Below, piece after piece: positions 29,018-38,839 of a stretch of DNA of 64,000 bases; positions within the stretch are counted from its first letter, which is position 1, and each line of letters begins with the position of its first letter. Made by a program: the position numbers and the translations under genes. The DNA lies in the NCBI GenBank assembly GCA_963778525.1, contig CAVZUJ010000002.1, positions 62,001 through 126,000 on the forward strand, given 5' to 3'. The DNA comes from Schlegelella_A sp963778525 (GTDB lineage Bacteria; Pseudomonadota; Gammaproteobacteria; Burkholderiales; Burkholderiaceae_C). The notes under the pieces were generated by a model. That model made no database searches. It was not told where the DNA came from and worked only from the letters and a program-made list of their open reading frames with translations.

Positions 29018-29324
29018 CGACTTCAATCGGTGGCTGAGGCGTAGGGTCACAAAGCTCGTGTTTTGCGCTCGGGGCGATACGCAGAACACGTGCCCGAGAC
29101 TTCACCACGTCTTGGCCCGCCGATGGCGTCAATATTTGTTAGCAATGGCTCCCAGACCTTGCGACGCGACCGCTCATCTGCGGTTTTTGGGCGTCTCTGC
29201 GTGCAGATGCTTCAGATGTGACAGATCGCAACCGCAACTCTTTCTCGAATCGAGGCCTGTTCGTATCGAGTCGTTTCTTCAGCCCGCCGCTCGCCGTGGC
29301 CAGGGGCGGAGCCGGATCGCGGTC
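29018..29324. other. Intergenic region upstream of apbE, possible operon promoter zone
   Basis: About 300 bp between the fatty-acid hydroxylase-like gene and apbE. It contains the only clearly AT-richer stretch near the operon head (around 29126-29146, with TATTTGTTAGCAA on the plus strand). I could not pick a convincing -35/-10 pair. If the 17-gene run is one transcript, its promoter should be here. Confidence 0.35.
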
Positions 29325-30155
29325 TCAGACCCGGGCACCGGCTGTTTGCATCAGCTGCAGCTCTTCGGGCTCGAGCCGCGGCCCGTCGAGCGTGCAGCGG
29401 GCGTTCTGCGTCGCGTCGCTGCGAAAGCGCGCGATCAGCGGCTGCAGCGCCGGTTTGAGATGGCGCTCGTCGTAGCCGTTGAAGAGATGGCCGAGAAGGC
29501 CGCGCTCGAGATCGCTGGTGCGCATGAACCAGTCGGCGATCGGGAACGTGAGGTTCATGTTGACATGCATCATGATCCCCATGTTGTGGTGCGCCGTGTG
29601 ATGCCGGCGGATCGTGTTGATGAAGGGCACGTGGCGCACGAAGCGGTTGTCGCGGATGTGGCAGCAGTAGTGGAAGGTCTCGTAGGTCATGTAGTAGCCG
29701 ATCATCGTCATGAAGACGATGTAGCCGGCGTCGGCGCCCGCCACCAGCGCGATGAGCCCGCCCAGGCCCAGGCCGAACACGCCGAGCACCATCAGCACCC
29801 GCCACGGGAAGAACACGATGCGGAACTCGCGCACCGAGTCGATCGTCGGATCGTTGTCGGTGAAGTACTGGTGGTGCTGGCGGGTGTGCCGGTCGTAGAT
29901 CGCACGCAGCGCGAAGACGTCGATCTTGCGGTGCATGACGAAGCGGTGCATCGCCCACTCCACGAAGTTGCCGGCGACGAAGGTGGGGATCACGAACAGC
30001 CACTGCCACGTGGCGCCGTGCAGCTGGCTTGCGCAGTAGCCGATCGCGCCGATGCCGGCGGCGTACATCACGCCGATGTGGACGAGTCCGCTGTAGAACG
30101 GGCTGATGCCCTCCCGGTATTGCGCGCGGAATCGGCGCTGGCGCTCGGTCATCAT
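29325..30155 (-). CDS. Fatty acid hydroxylase/sterol desaturase superfamily membrane protein
   Basis: 276 residues with four or more spans and the di-iron His boxes of the family: WAMHRFVMHR, DRHTRQHHQYF, YCCHI and RRHHTAHH. The superfamily oxidises C-H bonds of lipids using a non-haem di-iron centre in the membrane. Substrate unknown. It follows the S9 peptidase gene by 35 bp on the same strand. Confidence 0.88.
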   Translation of the reverse strand: MMTERQRRFRAQYREGISPFYSGLVHIGVMYAAGIGAIGYCASQLHGATWQWLFVIPTFVAGNFVEWAMHRFVMHRKIDVFALRAIYDRHTRQHHQYFTDNDPTIDSVREFRIVFFPWRVLMVLGVFGLGLGGLIALVAGADAGYIVFMTMIGYYMTYETFHYCCHIRDNRFVRHVPFINTIRRHHTAHHNMGIMMHVNMNLTFPIADWFMRTSDLERGLLGHLFNGYDERHLKPALQPLIARFRSDATQNARCTLDGPRLEPEELQLMQTAGARV

Positions 30156-30190
30156 GGTCGGACTCCGGCTGCGTCAAGCGCGAGGCGTCG

Positions 30191-32248
30191 CTACTTCAGC
30201 AGCGTCTCGCGCATGAACATGAGCATGGCGTAGAACAGGTAGTCGGCATTTTCCTTGCGCGCGAAGCCGTGCCCTTCGTTCTCGGCGCGCAGGTACCACA
30301 CGGTGGTGCCGGCGGCCCGGGCCTTGGCCACGATCTGCTCGCCTTCGGTGTACGGCACGCGCGGATCGTTCTTGCCGGCGACCACGAACAGCGGCTTGCT
30401 GATCCTGGCCGCATCGGTGAGGGGCGAGATGCGGGTCAGGAACTCGCGCATCGCCGGATCGCGCTCGTCGCCGTATTCGACCCGACGCAGGTCGCGTCGA
30501 TAGCTCTCGGTGTTCTGCAGGAAGGTCACGAAGTTGGAGATGCCGACGACATCGATCGCCCCGGCGATGCGGTCGGCGTAGTGCGTCGCGACCGCCAGGC
30601 TCATGTAGCCGCCGTAGCTGCCGCCGCTGACCAGCACGCGCGAGGCGTCGAGGCCGGGCTGCGTCGCGATCCAGTCGAGCAGGCTGCCGATGTCCTTGAC
30701 CGAGTCTTCGCGCTTCATGCCGTCGTCGAGCGCGAGGAAGGTCTTGCCGTAGCCAGCCGAGCCGCGCACGTTGGGCCGGATCAGGGCGATGCCGAGCTCT
30801 TCGACGAAATAGCTGGAGCGGCCGATGAAGCCGAACCCCGCCTGGCTTTCCGGGCCGCCGTGGATGTCGATCAGCACCGGCCGCTTGCCGGTGAAGCGCG
30901 CCGGCGGCAGGTTGACGATGGCCGAGATCTCGCGCCCGTCGAAGCTCTTCCAGCGCACGATCTGCTGCTCGCCGAAGGCGGCCGTGTCCACACCGGCCGG
31001 CGCGAACGGCCGGGTCCAGGTATCGCTGCTGCCCTTGGCGGGATCGACCGCGCCGATCTGGCTTGGCCCCTTGCTGCTGCTGAGCGCGAACGCGAGCACC
31101 GGCAGACGCGGATGAAATTGCGCCGACAGGACGCTGCCCGAAGGCAGCTGCGGCGACGGCAGCTCGTCGAAGCTGTCGGCGTCGAAGAAGAGCAGGTCGT
31201 TGCGCCCGTCGACGTCGGCACGAACGGCGAGCAGCCGGCCATCGGCGCTCAGGCTGAGGCCATCCACATTCCAGTGCAGATGCTTGGTGACCGGAACGAG
31301 GCGGGCCTCGGCCACGTTGTAGAACATCAGCTCGCGAAATTCGCCGGCCCGGTCGCTGACCACGAAGAAGCCCGAATCGTCGTGCTTCCAGACGCCGGCG
31401 AAGTGCGTGGCGCTCGTGTCGCTGGCCGCCGGCAGAACCTGTTTCGCGGCGCCGCTCGCGATGTCGAGCAGCCAGACCTGCGACTCGGTGGCCGAGAGAT
31501 AGCGCGTCAGCGAGAGCAGCTTGTCGTCCCAGGACACGCCACCGACGAACCAGCCGCCACCCGGCAGCTCGGCGAGCGTGCGGCGGGTCTCGGGATGCGC
31601 CGGGTCGACCAGGCTGAGGGTCTGTGCGATCTCGGCACGGGCGCCGGCTGGCGCGGTTCGATCGAGCGGCAAAGAGAGATAGAGCAGCCGGCTCGACCGA
31701 TGCAGCCAGCCCTGCAGCTCGTGCCGCTGGCCGGACGCGCTGACCTGCGTGATTTGCCGCGTCGCCAGGTCGAGGCGATAGATCTGCGCAGCTTCGTCGC
31801 CGCCGCTGCTGCGCTCGAACACGATCGCGTCGCCGCTGATCGGCTCGTAGCTCGCCGTCCGCACGGGGTCGGCGAAATCGGTGAGCGCCTCCGGCTCGGC
31901 GAGCGGCGAGGCGACGCGGAAGATCTGCGTGGTGTTGCCGCCGGCGCGGCGATAGGAGACCAGCATCTCGCGCTTCGTGGGGTGCCAGTCGACGAAGGCA
32001 TGACCGCGGAAGTCGTTGTAGCGGGCAACCGACTCGGCGACGCTCCTCGGGATCGGCGGGATGCCCTGGATCACGAGATTCGCATTCGGTGCAATCACAT
32101 CGCCTTCGGCGACCCCCGGCGCGGCCATCGTCTGACCGCCGCTGGACCTCGGCGCCTGCGACAGCGGCGCACACGCGCCGAGCGCCAGCGCCGCCGAAAG
32201 GCCGAGCGCGCGGACGAAGACGGCTCGGGTCCGGAGCACTTGCGTCAT
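30191..32248 (-). CDS. S9-family (prolyl oligopeptidase-like) peptidase lipoprotein
   Basis: 685 residues from ATG 32248. Lipobox ALALGACAPL at the N-terminus predicts an exported, membrane-anchored form. A beta-propeller domain (about 400 residues of repeated strands) precedes the catalytic domain with DIHGGPES, RPNVRGSAGYGK, the nucleophile motif GGSYGGY, and the Asp and His regions near KNDPRVPYTEGEQ and NEGHGFA. It cleaves short peptides, probably in the periplasm. It lies 4 bp after the SDR gene. Confidence 0.92.
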   Translation of the reverse strand: MTQVLRTRAVFVRALGLSAALALGACAPLSQAPRSSGGQTMAAPGVAEGDVIAPNANLVIQGIPPIPRSVAESVARYNDFRGHAFVDWHPTKREMLVSYRRAGGNTTQIFRVASPLAEPEALTDFADPVRTASYEPISGDAIVFERSSGGDEAAQIYRLDLATRQITQVSASGQRHELQGWLHRSSRLLYLSLPLDRTAPAGARAEIAQTLSLVDPAHPETRRTLAELPGGGWFVGGVSWDDKLLSLTRYLSATESQVWLLDIASGAAKQVLPAASDTSATHFAGVWKHDDSGFFVVSDRAGEFRELMFYNVAEARLVPVTKHLHWNVDGLSLSADGRLLAVRADVDGRNDLLFFDADSFDELPSPQLPSGSVLSAQFHPRLPVLAFALSSSKGPSQIGAVDPAKGSSDTWTRPFAPAGVDTAAFGEQQIVRWKSFDGREISAIVNLPPARFTGKRPVLIDIHGGPESQAGFGFIGRSSYFVEELGIALIRPNVRGSAGYGKTFLALDDGMKREDSVKDIGSLLDWIATQPGLDASRVLVSGGSYGGYMSLAVATHYADRIAGAIDVVGISNFVTFLQNTESYRRDLRRVEYGDERDPAMREFLTRISPLTDAARISKPLFVVAGKNDPRVPYTEGEQIVAKARAAGTTVWYLRAENEGHGFARKENADYLFYAMLMFMRETLLK

Positions 32249-32252
32249 CGGC

Positions 32253-33014
32253 TCAGGCGTCGCGAACATCGGCCACCGGCGAGCTTCCGAAATCCGTGCG
32301 CTCGAGATAGCCGATGACGCGGGCCGCGGCATCGGCGGCGGAGGTCAGCTGCCCTGTTTCCTTCAGGCGGATGAAGTTGCCCTGATCCGGAAAGCCGGCG
32401 CCGTCGCCGCTGCGCAACTGCACCTGCATGTCGGTGTCGATGACGCCGGGCGCGAGCGACACGACCCGGGCGCCCGCCGCGAGCTCGGCCTGGTCGAGCG
32501 CGACGGCGCGCGTGAAATGGTCCATGCCGGCCTTGGCAGCGCAGTACGGTGCCTGACCGGCCATGGCGCGCCGGCCGAGCCCCGACGAGATGTTGAGCAC
32601 GCGCCGCGCACCCGGCCATGCGCCGGTGGCGCCGAGGAAGGCGGCAGTGAGCAGCACCGGTGCTTCGAGGCCGGCACGCAGCGCCGCCGACAGCTCTTCG
32701 CCGCTGCAGTTTTCCAGGGCCCCGATGCGCGTCAGCGAAGCGGCGTTGTTGATGAGGCTGGCGCTGTCGAAGGTGCGACCGTCGAGGGCGGCCAGCCACG
32801 CCTTCAATCGCGCCGCGACGGCCAAAGGCTCGGCCAGATCCATCGTCCATTGCTCGAGCGTCGCGCCGACAACGCGCGCTTTCGCCGCCAGGCTCTCGTT
32901 GGCCCGGCGCGAGATACCGAGCACTGTGCGACCCGGGCCCGAGAGCAATTGCTCGGCGATGGCGGCGCCCATGCCGCGCGATGCGCCGGTGACGATGAAG
33001 AGCTGCCGGGTCAT
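32253..33014 (-). CDS. SDR-family NAD(P)-dependent oxidoreductase
   Basis: 253 residues from ATG 33014. Cofactor motif TGASRGMGAAIAEQL, NNAAS (NAG motif), catalytic Ser in NISSGLG and Tyr/Lys in YCAAKAG. Layout resembles sepiapterin reductase-like SDRs. Substrate unknown. First of three same-strand genes with the S9 peptidase and the hydroxylase-like protein. Confidence 0.9.
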   Translation of the reverse strand: MTRQLFIVTGASRGMGAAIAEQLLSGPGRTVLGISRRANESLAAKARVVGATLEQWTMDLAEPLAVAARLKAWLAALDGRTFDSASLINNAASLTRIGALENCSGEELSAALRAGLEAPVLLTAAFLGATGAWPGARRVLNISSGLGRRAMAGQAPYCAAKAGMDHFTRAVALDQAELAAGARVVSLAPGVIDTDMQVQLRSGDGAGFPDQGNFIRLKETGQLTSAADAAARVIGYLERTDFGSSPVADVRDA

Positions 33015-33218
33015 GAGCCTTGTCCTCGAAACGGATGCGCGCGAAATGCGGGCGCGACGATCATACGAGCGCGCTGTGGCGCGGATGCCGCCGTGGCGCC
33101 GATCGGCGTTGACGACCTGCCCCGTGCCGGGCAGACTGCCGGCCTCGGCGCGCCGCGCGCTCGCCGCAGATACGAAGCGACGCTTCGTCGTGCCATCAGC
33201 CTGTGAAGGAGGAGCCTC

Positions 33219-33275
33219 ATGTCCAAGACCCTGCTTCCCACTGCCCGCGCTGCCACCGCCTTGGCGATCGGCTGA
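33219..33275 (+). CDS. Very short ORF behind a perfect Shine-Dalgarno site, possible gene remnant
   Basis: AAGGAGG at 33206-33212 lies 6 nt before ATG 33219. The ORF codes for MSKTLLPTARAATALAIG and then stops. The sequence looks like the first half of a signal peptide cut short, so it may be the remnant of a lost gene, a real small protein, or a gene broken by a sequence error. I do not recognise it. Confidence 0.3.
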   Translation: MSKTLLPTARAATALAIG

Positions 33276-33444
33276 TCCGCACTTCGTTCTTCGCCGGCCC
33301 TTGAGGCCGGTCCTCATCGAAGCACAGCTCGACTCCGGCGCCGCCTGGCGGCTGGCCTTGCATCCACCGTTCCGGCAGAGACCCTGCCGGCGATCGCGGC
33401 GGCGCACCTGCATGCGCGCCGCGGCAACGCCGATCCGGATTCAT
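33276..33444. other. Rest of the gap before rsgA
   Basis: With the short ORF above, this forms a gap of about 430 bp between the divergent SDR and rsgA genes. It holds a small hairpin (CCGGCC 33294-33299, GGCCGG 33305-33310). No clear promoter found. Confidence 0.4.
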
Positions 33445-34542
<1,098 letters not shown>

Positions 34543-34581
34543 GGCTCTCGGGCGCGCCTTCGCCCTGGCGTGGAAGAGGCC

Positions 34582-35919
34582 TCAGCGTCGTGACACGAGA
34601 TGGTCGCGTTGGGCAAGCGCCGGGAAGAGGCGCAGCCACGAGGCGGCGACGATCAGGGTGCCGATACCGCCAACCACCACCGAGCCGACCGGCCCGAACC
34701 ACGCCGCCGTCATGCCCGACTCGAACTCGCCGAGCTGGTTCGATGCGCCGATGAAGACCGAGTTGACGGCGCTGACACGACCGCGCATGTCGTCGGGCGT
34801 GTCGAGCTGCACCAGCGACTGGCGGATGACCACGCTGATCATGTCGGCAGCGCCGGAGACCACGAGCGCGACGAGCGACAAGACGAACGAGGTCGAGACG
34901 CCGAAGGCCAGGGTGGCGACGCCGTACACCGCCACCGCCGAGAGCAGGACGCGACCGGCGCGGCGCGTGACCGGCCAGCGCGTCAGCACGATCGAGGTGA
35001 CGAACGCGCCGGCGGCGGGCGCGGCGCGCAGCAGGCCGAGGCCCCACGAGCCGACGTGCAGCACGTCGCGCGCGAAGATCGGCAGGAGCGCAACGGCGCC
35101 CCCGAACAGGACCGCGAAGAGATCGAGCGAGATGGCTCCGAGGACGGCCGGCTTGGCGGCGACGAAACGCACGCCGGCCATCAGCGTCTCGAGCGAGATC
35201 GCCTTCTTGATGCGTGCTGCCTGCTCGTAGCGCACTCCGGCCATGAGCACGCCGGCGACGACGAAGAGCACACAGCACACCGCATAGACGGTGGCCGCGC
35301 CGGCGACGTAGGTGAAGCCGCCGATCGCCGGGCCGGCGACGATGGCGCTCTGCATGCCGGCCGAGCTGAAGGCCAGGCCGCGCGGCAGCAGCGCGGGCGG
35401 CAAGACCATCGGCGTCAGCGCCTGCTGCGTCGGCATCTGGAAGGCGCGCACCGTGCCGACCGCGACCGAGACCAGGAGCAGCATCTCGCGGCCGACGAAG
35501 TGCGCGCCCGAGCCCCAGACCAGCAGCAACGCGATGACCGCCTGCGCCGCCATGCAGAGCGCGGCGATGCGGGCGCGATGAAAGCGATCGACGACCTGGC
35601 CGGCGACGAGCACCAGGGCCAGCGCCGGCGCGAACTGGAACAAGCCGACGAGGCCGAGGTCCCAGGCGCTGCGGGTCAGGTCGTACATCTGCCAGCCGAG
35701 CGCGACGAGCAGCATCTGGTTCGCCGCGGTGCCGGCGAGGCGCGCGAACCAGAGGCGGATGAAGGCGCGGTGCTGGAAGAGTGCCGCCGTCGAGAGCGTC
35801 GGCGGCGCGCCTTCGGTCAGCGGCTCGACCGTTTCTGCGCGGTCTTCGAGATCGCCTTGCGGCGGCAGCGGGATCGCGTCGCGCCCGTGCGGCGCGAAGG
35901 CACCGTCAGGCACCGGCAC
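34582..35919 (-). CDS. MFS transporter (EntS-like drug/siderophore efflux type)
   Basis: About 445 residues with 12 predicted spans. FIRLWFARLAGTAANQMLLVALGWQMYDLT at the start and the loop DRFHRARIAAL match the EntS/MFS_3 branch. LDTPDDMRGRVSAVNSVFIGASNQLGEFESG is also typical of that branch. GTG at 35919 is the preferred start and overlaps the preceding gene by 14 bp. Substrate unknown; exporters of this branch handle siderophores or drugs. Confidence 0.88.
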   Translation of the reverse strand: MPVPDGAFAPHGRDAIPLPPQGDLEDRAETVEPLTEGAPPTLSTAALFQHRAFIRLWFARLAGTAANQMLLVALGWQMYDLTRSAWDLGLVGLFQFAPALALVLVAGQVVDRFHRARIAALCMAAQAVIALLLVWGSGAHFVGREMLLLVSVAVGTVRAFQMPTQQALTPMVLPPALLPRGLAFSSAGMQSAIVAGPAIGGFTYVAGAATVYAVCCVLFVVAGVLMAGVRYEQAARIKKAISLETLMAGVRFVAAKPAVLGAISLDLFAVLFGGAVALLPIFARDVLHVGSWGLGLLRAAPAAGAFVTSIVLTRWPVTRRAGRVLLSAVAVYGVATLAFGVSTSFVLSLVALVVSGAADMISVVIRQSLVQLDTPDDMRGRVSAVNSVFIGASNQLGEFESGMTAAWFGPVGSVVVGGIGTLIVAASWLRLFPALAQRDHLVSRR

Positions 35920-36565
35920 GCTGCATCTGCGCCGAAGACAGGAGATGAACGCCCGGAGCGCCGGCGGCCACGGCGGCAGCGAGCGCCGCGGCGACATCGG
36001 CGGCCGCGATCGGGCGAACGGCACGCGGTACGAGGTTTCTCAGGGCGGGCGCGAGGCGCATCGCCCAGGCCTCGATGCGCCGCACCGGCTGGCCGAGCGC
36101 GGCCCGGTCGCCGAGCAGCAGCGACGGCTGGGCGAAGGTCACCGATTCGTAGCCGAGCGCGGCGACCGCGGCCTGCATGTCGCCCTTGACGCGGTTGTAG
36201 AAGACGCTCGAGCTCGAGTCGGCGCCCAGCGCCGAGACGACGCCGAGCCGGGTCGCGCCCGCCGCGCGCGCGGCGCGCGCCGTGGCCACGACGGCATCGA
36301 AGTCGACGCTGCGAAAAGCGGCCTGCGAGCCGGCGACCTTGATCGTCGTGCCGAGAGCGATGAAGGCGTCGTCGACCCTTGGCAAGGACGCGGGCAGCTG
36401 GGCGAAGTCGACGACGTGAAGATGCAGCTTCGGGTCCTGGCCGAGATCGAGCGGCCGGCGCAGCAAGACCTCGACCGCGCCATGGCTGCGCAGCAGGATC
36501 GGTAGCAGTGCAGCGCCGACCAGCCCGGTCGCGCCGGCAAGGAGCGCGCGTCGGTTCGATTCCAC
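35906..36565 (-). CDS. NAD(P)H-binding Rossmann-fold protein (TIP30/YbjT-like)
   Basis: 219 residues with nucleotide-binding motif LLAGATGLVGAALL at the N-terminus and FIALGTTIKVAGSQAAFRSVD, VVSALGADSSSSVFYNRVKGDM (YNRVK replaces a classical YxxxK). LGYESVTFAQPSLLLGDR follows. This matches the atypical SDR group around HTATIP2/TIP30. Function unknown. It ends inside the start region of the MFS gene. Confidence 0.85.
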   Translation of the reverse strand: MESNRRALLAGATGLVGAALLPILLRSHGAVEVLLRRPLDLGQDPKLHLHVVDFAQLPASLPRVDDAFIALGTTIKVAGSQAAFRSVDFDAVVATARAARAAGATRLGVVSALGADSSSSVFYNRVKGDMQAAVAALGYESVTFAQPSLLLGDRAALGQPVRRIEAWAMRLAPALRNLVPRAVRPIAAADVAAALAAAVAAGAPGVHLLSSAQMQRAGA

Positions 36566-36603
36566 GGGGCGTTGACTTCTGCGACGGGATCGATCAGCCG
36601 CGA

Positions 36604-38004
36604 TCAGCGCTTTGGCGGCAGGCCGCGTGCGGGCGGGCGGCCGCCCGGACGGGCGCCGGGACGCGCGTTGCCACCGCCGCCGGCCGGCCGCGGACCCGCT
36701 TGCCGATGCCCACCATTGCCGTTGCCGTTGCCGTTGCGCGAGCCTTCGCCGCGCGAAGCGTCGCCGCCGCGATGCGGCGAAGAGCGCCGCATGCCGCCTC
36801 GGCCTGCGCCTTCGCCGATCACCATGCGACCGAGCACGATCGGCTCGGGCCGCTCGTGCGCCGGCGGGGCGAAGCCGGGAATGATTTCCTTCGGAATCTC
36901 GTTCTTGGTCAGGCGCTCGATCTCGCGCAGGAAGCCGTTCTCGTCGACGCAGACGAGCGAGATCGCCTCGCCCTTGGTGCCGGCGCGGCCGGTGCGGCCG
37001 ATCCGGTGCACATAGTCTTCGGGCACATTCGGCAGCTCGAAGTTGACGACGTGCGGCAGCTGGTCGATGTCGATCCCGCGTGCCGCGATGTCGGTGGCGA
37101 CCAGCACCTGCAGGTCGCCCTTCTTGAAGTCGGCGAGCGCCTTGGTGCGCGCCGTCTGGCTCTTGTTGCCGTGGATGGCCATGGCGGTGATGTCGTGCTT
37201 GAGCAGATGCTCGACGAGGCGATTGGCGCCGTGCTTCATGCGCGTGAAGACGAGCACCTGGTGCCAGTCGTTGTCCTTCACGAGATGGACCAGCAGGTCC
37301 TTCTTCATCTCTCGGCCGACCGGGTGCACCCTTTGCGCGATCAGCTCGGCGGTCTGGTTGCGCCGCGCCACTTCGATCAGCACCGGCGCGTTCAGCAAGC
37401 GGTCGGCAATCGCCTTGACCTCGTCGCTGAACGTCGCCGAGAAGAGCAGGCTCTGCTTTTTCTGCGGCAGCACCGCGAGCACCTTCTTGATGTCGTGGAT
37501 GAAGCCCATGTCGAGCATGCGGTCGGCTTCGTCGAGGACGAAGATCTCGACGTGCGAGAGGTCGAGCGTGCGCTGGCCATGGTGATCGAGCAGACGGCCG
37601 GGCGTGGCGACGAGGATGTCGACGCCGCGGCGCAGCTTGTCGATCTGCGGCTGCATGCCGACGCCGCCGAACATCACCATGCTGGTGAGCTTGCTGTGCT
37701 TGCCGTAGGTGCGCACGCTTTCCTCGACTTGCGCCGCGAGCTCGCGCGTCGGCGTCAGGATCAGGGCGCGGATGGGCAGCTTGCCGCGCGCGTCGCGGAC
37801 GGCGGGCTTGGCCATCAGGCGTTGCAGCATCGGCAGCACGAAGCCGGCGGTCTTGCCGGTGCCGGTCTGGGCGCCACCCATGACGTCGCCGCCCGAGAGG
37901 ACGGCGGGAATCGCCTGCGACTGGATGGGGGTGGGCGTGGTGTAGCCCGCTTCGTGGACAGCGCGAAGCAACGACTCGGCGAGGCCGAGGGAATCGAAAG
38001 ACAT
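36604..38004 (-). CDS. rhlE: DEAD-box RNA helicase (RhlE family)
   Basis: 466 residues. SFDSLGLAESLLRAV and Q-motif region (TTPTPIQSQAIPAVL), Walker A AQTGTGKT, PTRELAAQ, TPGRLLDH, DEAD as VLDEADRMLDMGF, SATF, and the C-terminal ATDIAARGIDIDQL and HRIGRTGRAG. A Gly/Arg/Asn-rich low-complexity tail completes the protein, as in RhlE of Burkholderiales. It unwinds short RNA duplexes in ribosome assembly or RNA decay. Confidence 0.95.
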   Translation of the reverse strand: MSFDSLGLAESLLRAVHEAGYTTPTPIQSQAIPAVLSGGDVMGGAQTGTGKTAGFVLPMLQRLMAKPAVRDARGKLPIRALILTPTRELAAQVEESVRTYGKHSKLTSMVMFGGVGMQPQIDKLRRGVDILVATPGRLLDHHGQRTLDLSHVEIFVLDEADRMLDMGFIHDIKKVLAVLPQKKQSLLFSATFSDEVKAIADRLLNAPVLIEVARRNQTAELIAQRVHPVGREMKKDLLVHLVKDNDWHQVLVFTRMKHGANRLVEHLLKHDITAMAIHGNKSQTARTKALADFKKGDLQVLVATDIAARGIDIDQLPHVVNFELPNVPEDYVHRIGRTGRAGTKGEAISLVCVDENGFLREIERLTKNEIPKEIIPGFAPPAHERPEPIVLGRMVIGEGAGRGGMRRSSPHRGGDASRGEGSRNGNGNGNGGHRQAGPRPAGGGGNARPGARPGGRPPARGLPPKR

Positions 38005-38117
38005 GGAGTTCTGCCTAAATCATCGGCCTGCTGCTCGCAGTGCGAGCGCCAGTCGAAGGCAGACGGGGAGTGGAGTCGGAAGCGACTGCGTCGGCGCTGA
38101 CTGGAAACATGGCGACG

Positions 38118-38147
38118 CGAGCCGTCATTGTAGGTGAAGACGGCTCG
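38118..38147 (-). promoter_or_regulatory. Hairpin overlapping a possible -10 box upstream of rhlE
   Basis: A 9-bp inverted repeat (CGAGCCGTC 38118-38126, GACGGCTCG 38139-38147) brackets a 12-base loop that holds TACAAT on the minus strand (38127-38132), a near-consensus -10. The -35 region is weak. If used, the rhlE leader would be about 115 nt long. Operator or leader structure is speculative. Confidence 0.3.
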
Positions 38148-38275
38148 TCGCGCAGCAGTGGCGGGCCGTGAAGCGGCGACAGTTGGCATTCGCCGGGGTC
38201 ACAGGAACGGTGCCGGCTTCTCGTTCGCATTGATGAGTCGACCGCGATGCGACGACGAAATGCGGCCGCCGATCC

Positions 38276-38304
38276 TTGACTGCGCTGCATCGCCCTCCTA
38301 CATT
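38276..38304 (+). promoter_or_regulatory. Sigma-70-type promoter for the 38360 gene
   Basis: TTGACT (38276-38281), a 17-bp spacer and TACATT (38299-38304), followed by the coding start 56 bp downstream. This is the best sigma-70 match I found in the window. Confidence 0.6.
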
Positions 38305-38359
38305 CGTCGCGCGCTCGAGTTTCGCCTTGCCGCGCAAGCGATTCGAACGAGGGGGATGT

Positions 38360-38839
38360 ATGGGTTATTTCGTACCGGTTCCGGACGTCATCGATCTGCT
38401 GTCCATGCTCAACCTGCGCTTCGCCGAGGGCGACGCGATCGTCGAGATGGTGGCGCTGCAGGGAGAGTTCGACGTGTTCGCCGCGAAGCACGATCTGCGT
38501 GCGAGCTTCTCCTTGCTCGGGCTGACACCTTCGGGCGCGGAGGCGCGGGCAAGGTGGTTCAAGTACCTGGACCGTCTGCACAAGTTCACGTCCGACCTGC
38601 GCGGCACGAGCGGCCACGATCGCATCCGCGACAGCCTTCGCAATGACCTCAAGGGTGCCGGCCTTCCGGTCAGCTTCACCACCCATGACTCGAAGGTCAA
38701 TCCCGGCGTCACCGTGACGAACGGGCCGGCCATGATCTTTTCGTCAGTCAACTACGTGATCATCTCGGTGCCGACGAAGCCGGAGCGGCGGGCCCGTCAT
38801 CCGGCCAGGAAGGCGGCGGCACGAAAGCCCAAGGCTTGA
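38360..38839 (+). CDS. Unknown protein with basic C-terminal tail
   Basis: 159 residues from ATG 38360, behind a G-rich site and a good promoter. The sequence starts MGYFVPVPDVIDLLSMLN and is mostly helical, with two conserved-looking blocks (FFKYLDRLHKF-like KYLDRLHKFTSDLRGTSG and VTNGPAMIFSSVNYVI). The last 25 residues are rich in Lys/Arg/Ala/Pro, similar to histone-like tails, which suggests nucleic-acid contact (inference). No family recognised. Its stop overlaps the methyltransferase start. Confidence 0.75.
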   Translation: MGYFVPVPDVIDLLSMLNLRFAEGDAIVEMVALQGEFDVFAAKHDLRASFSLLGLTPSGAEARARWFKYLDRLHKFTSDLRGTSGHDRIRDSLRNDLKGAGLPVSFTTHDSKVNPGVTVTNGPAMIFSSVNYVIISVPTKPERRARHPARKAAARKPKA

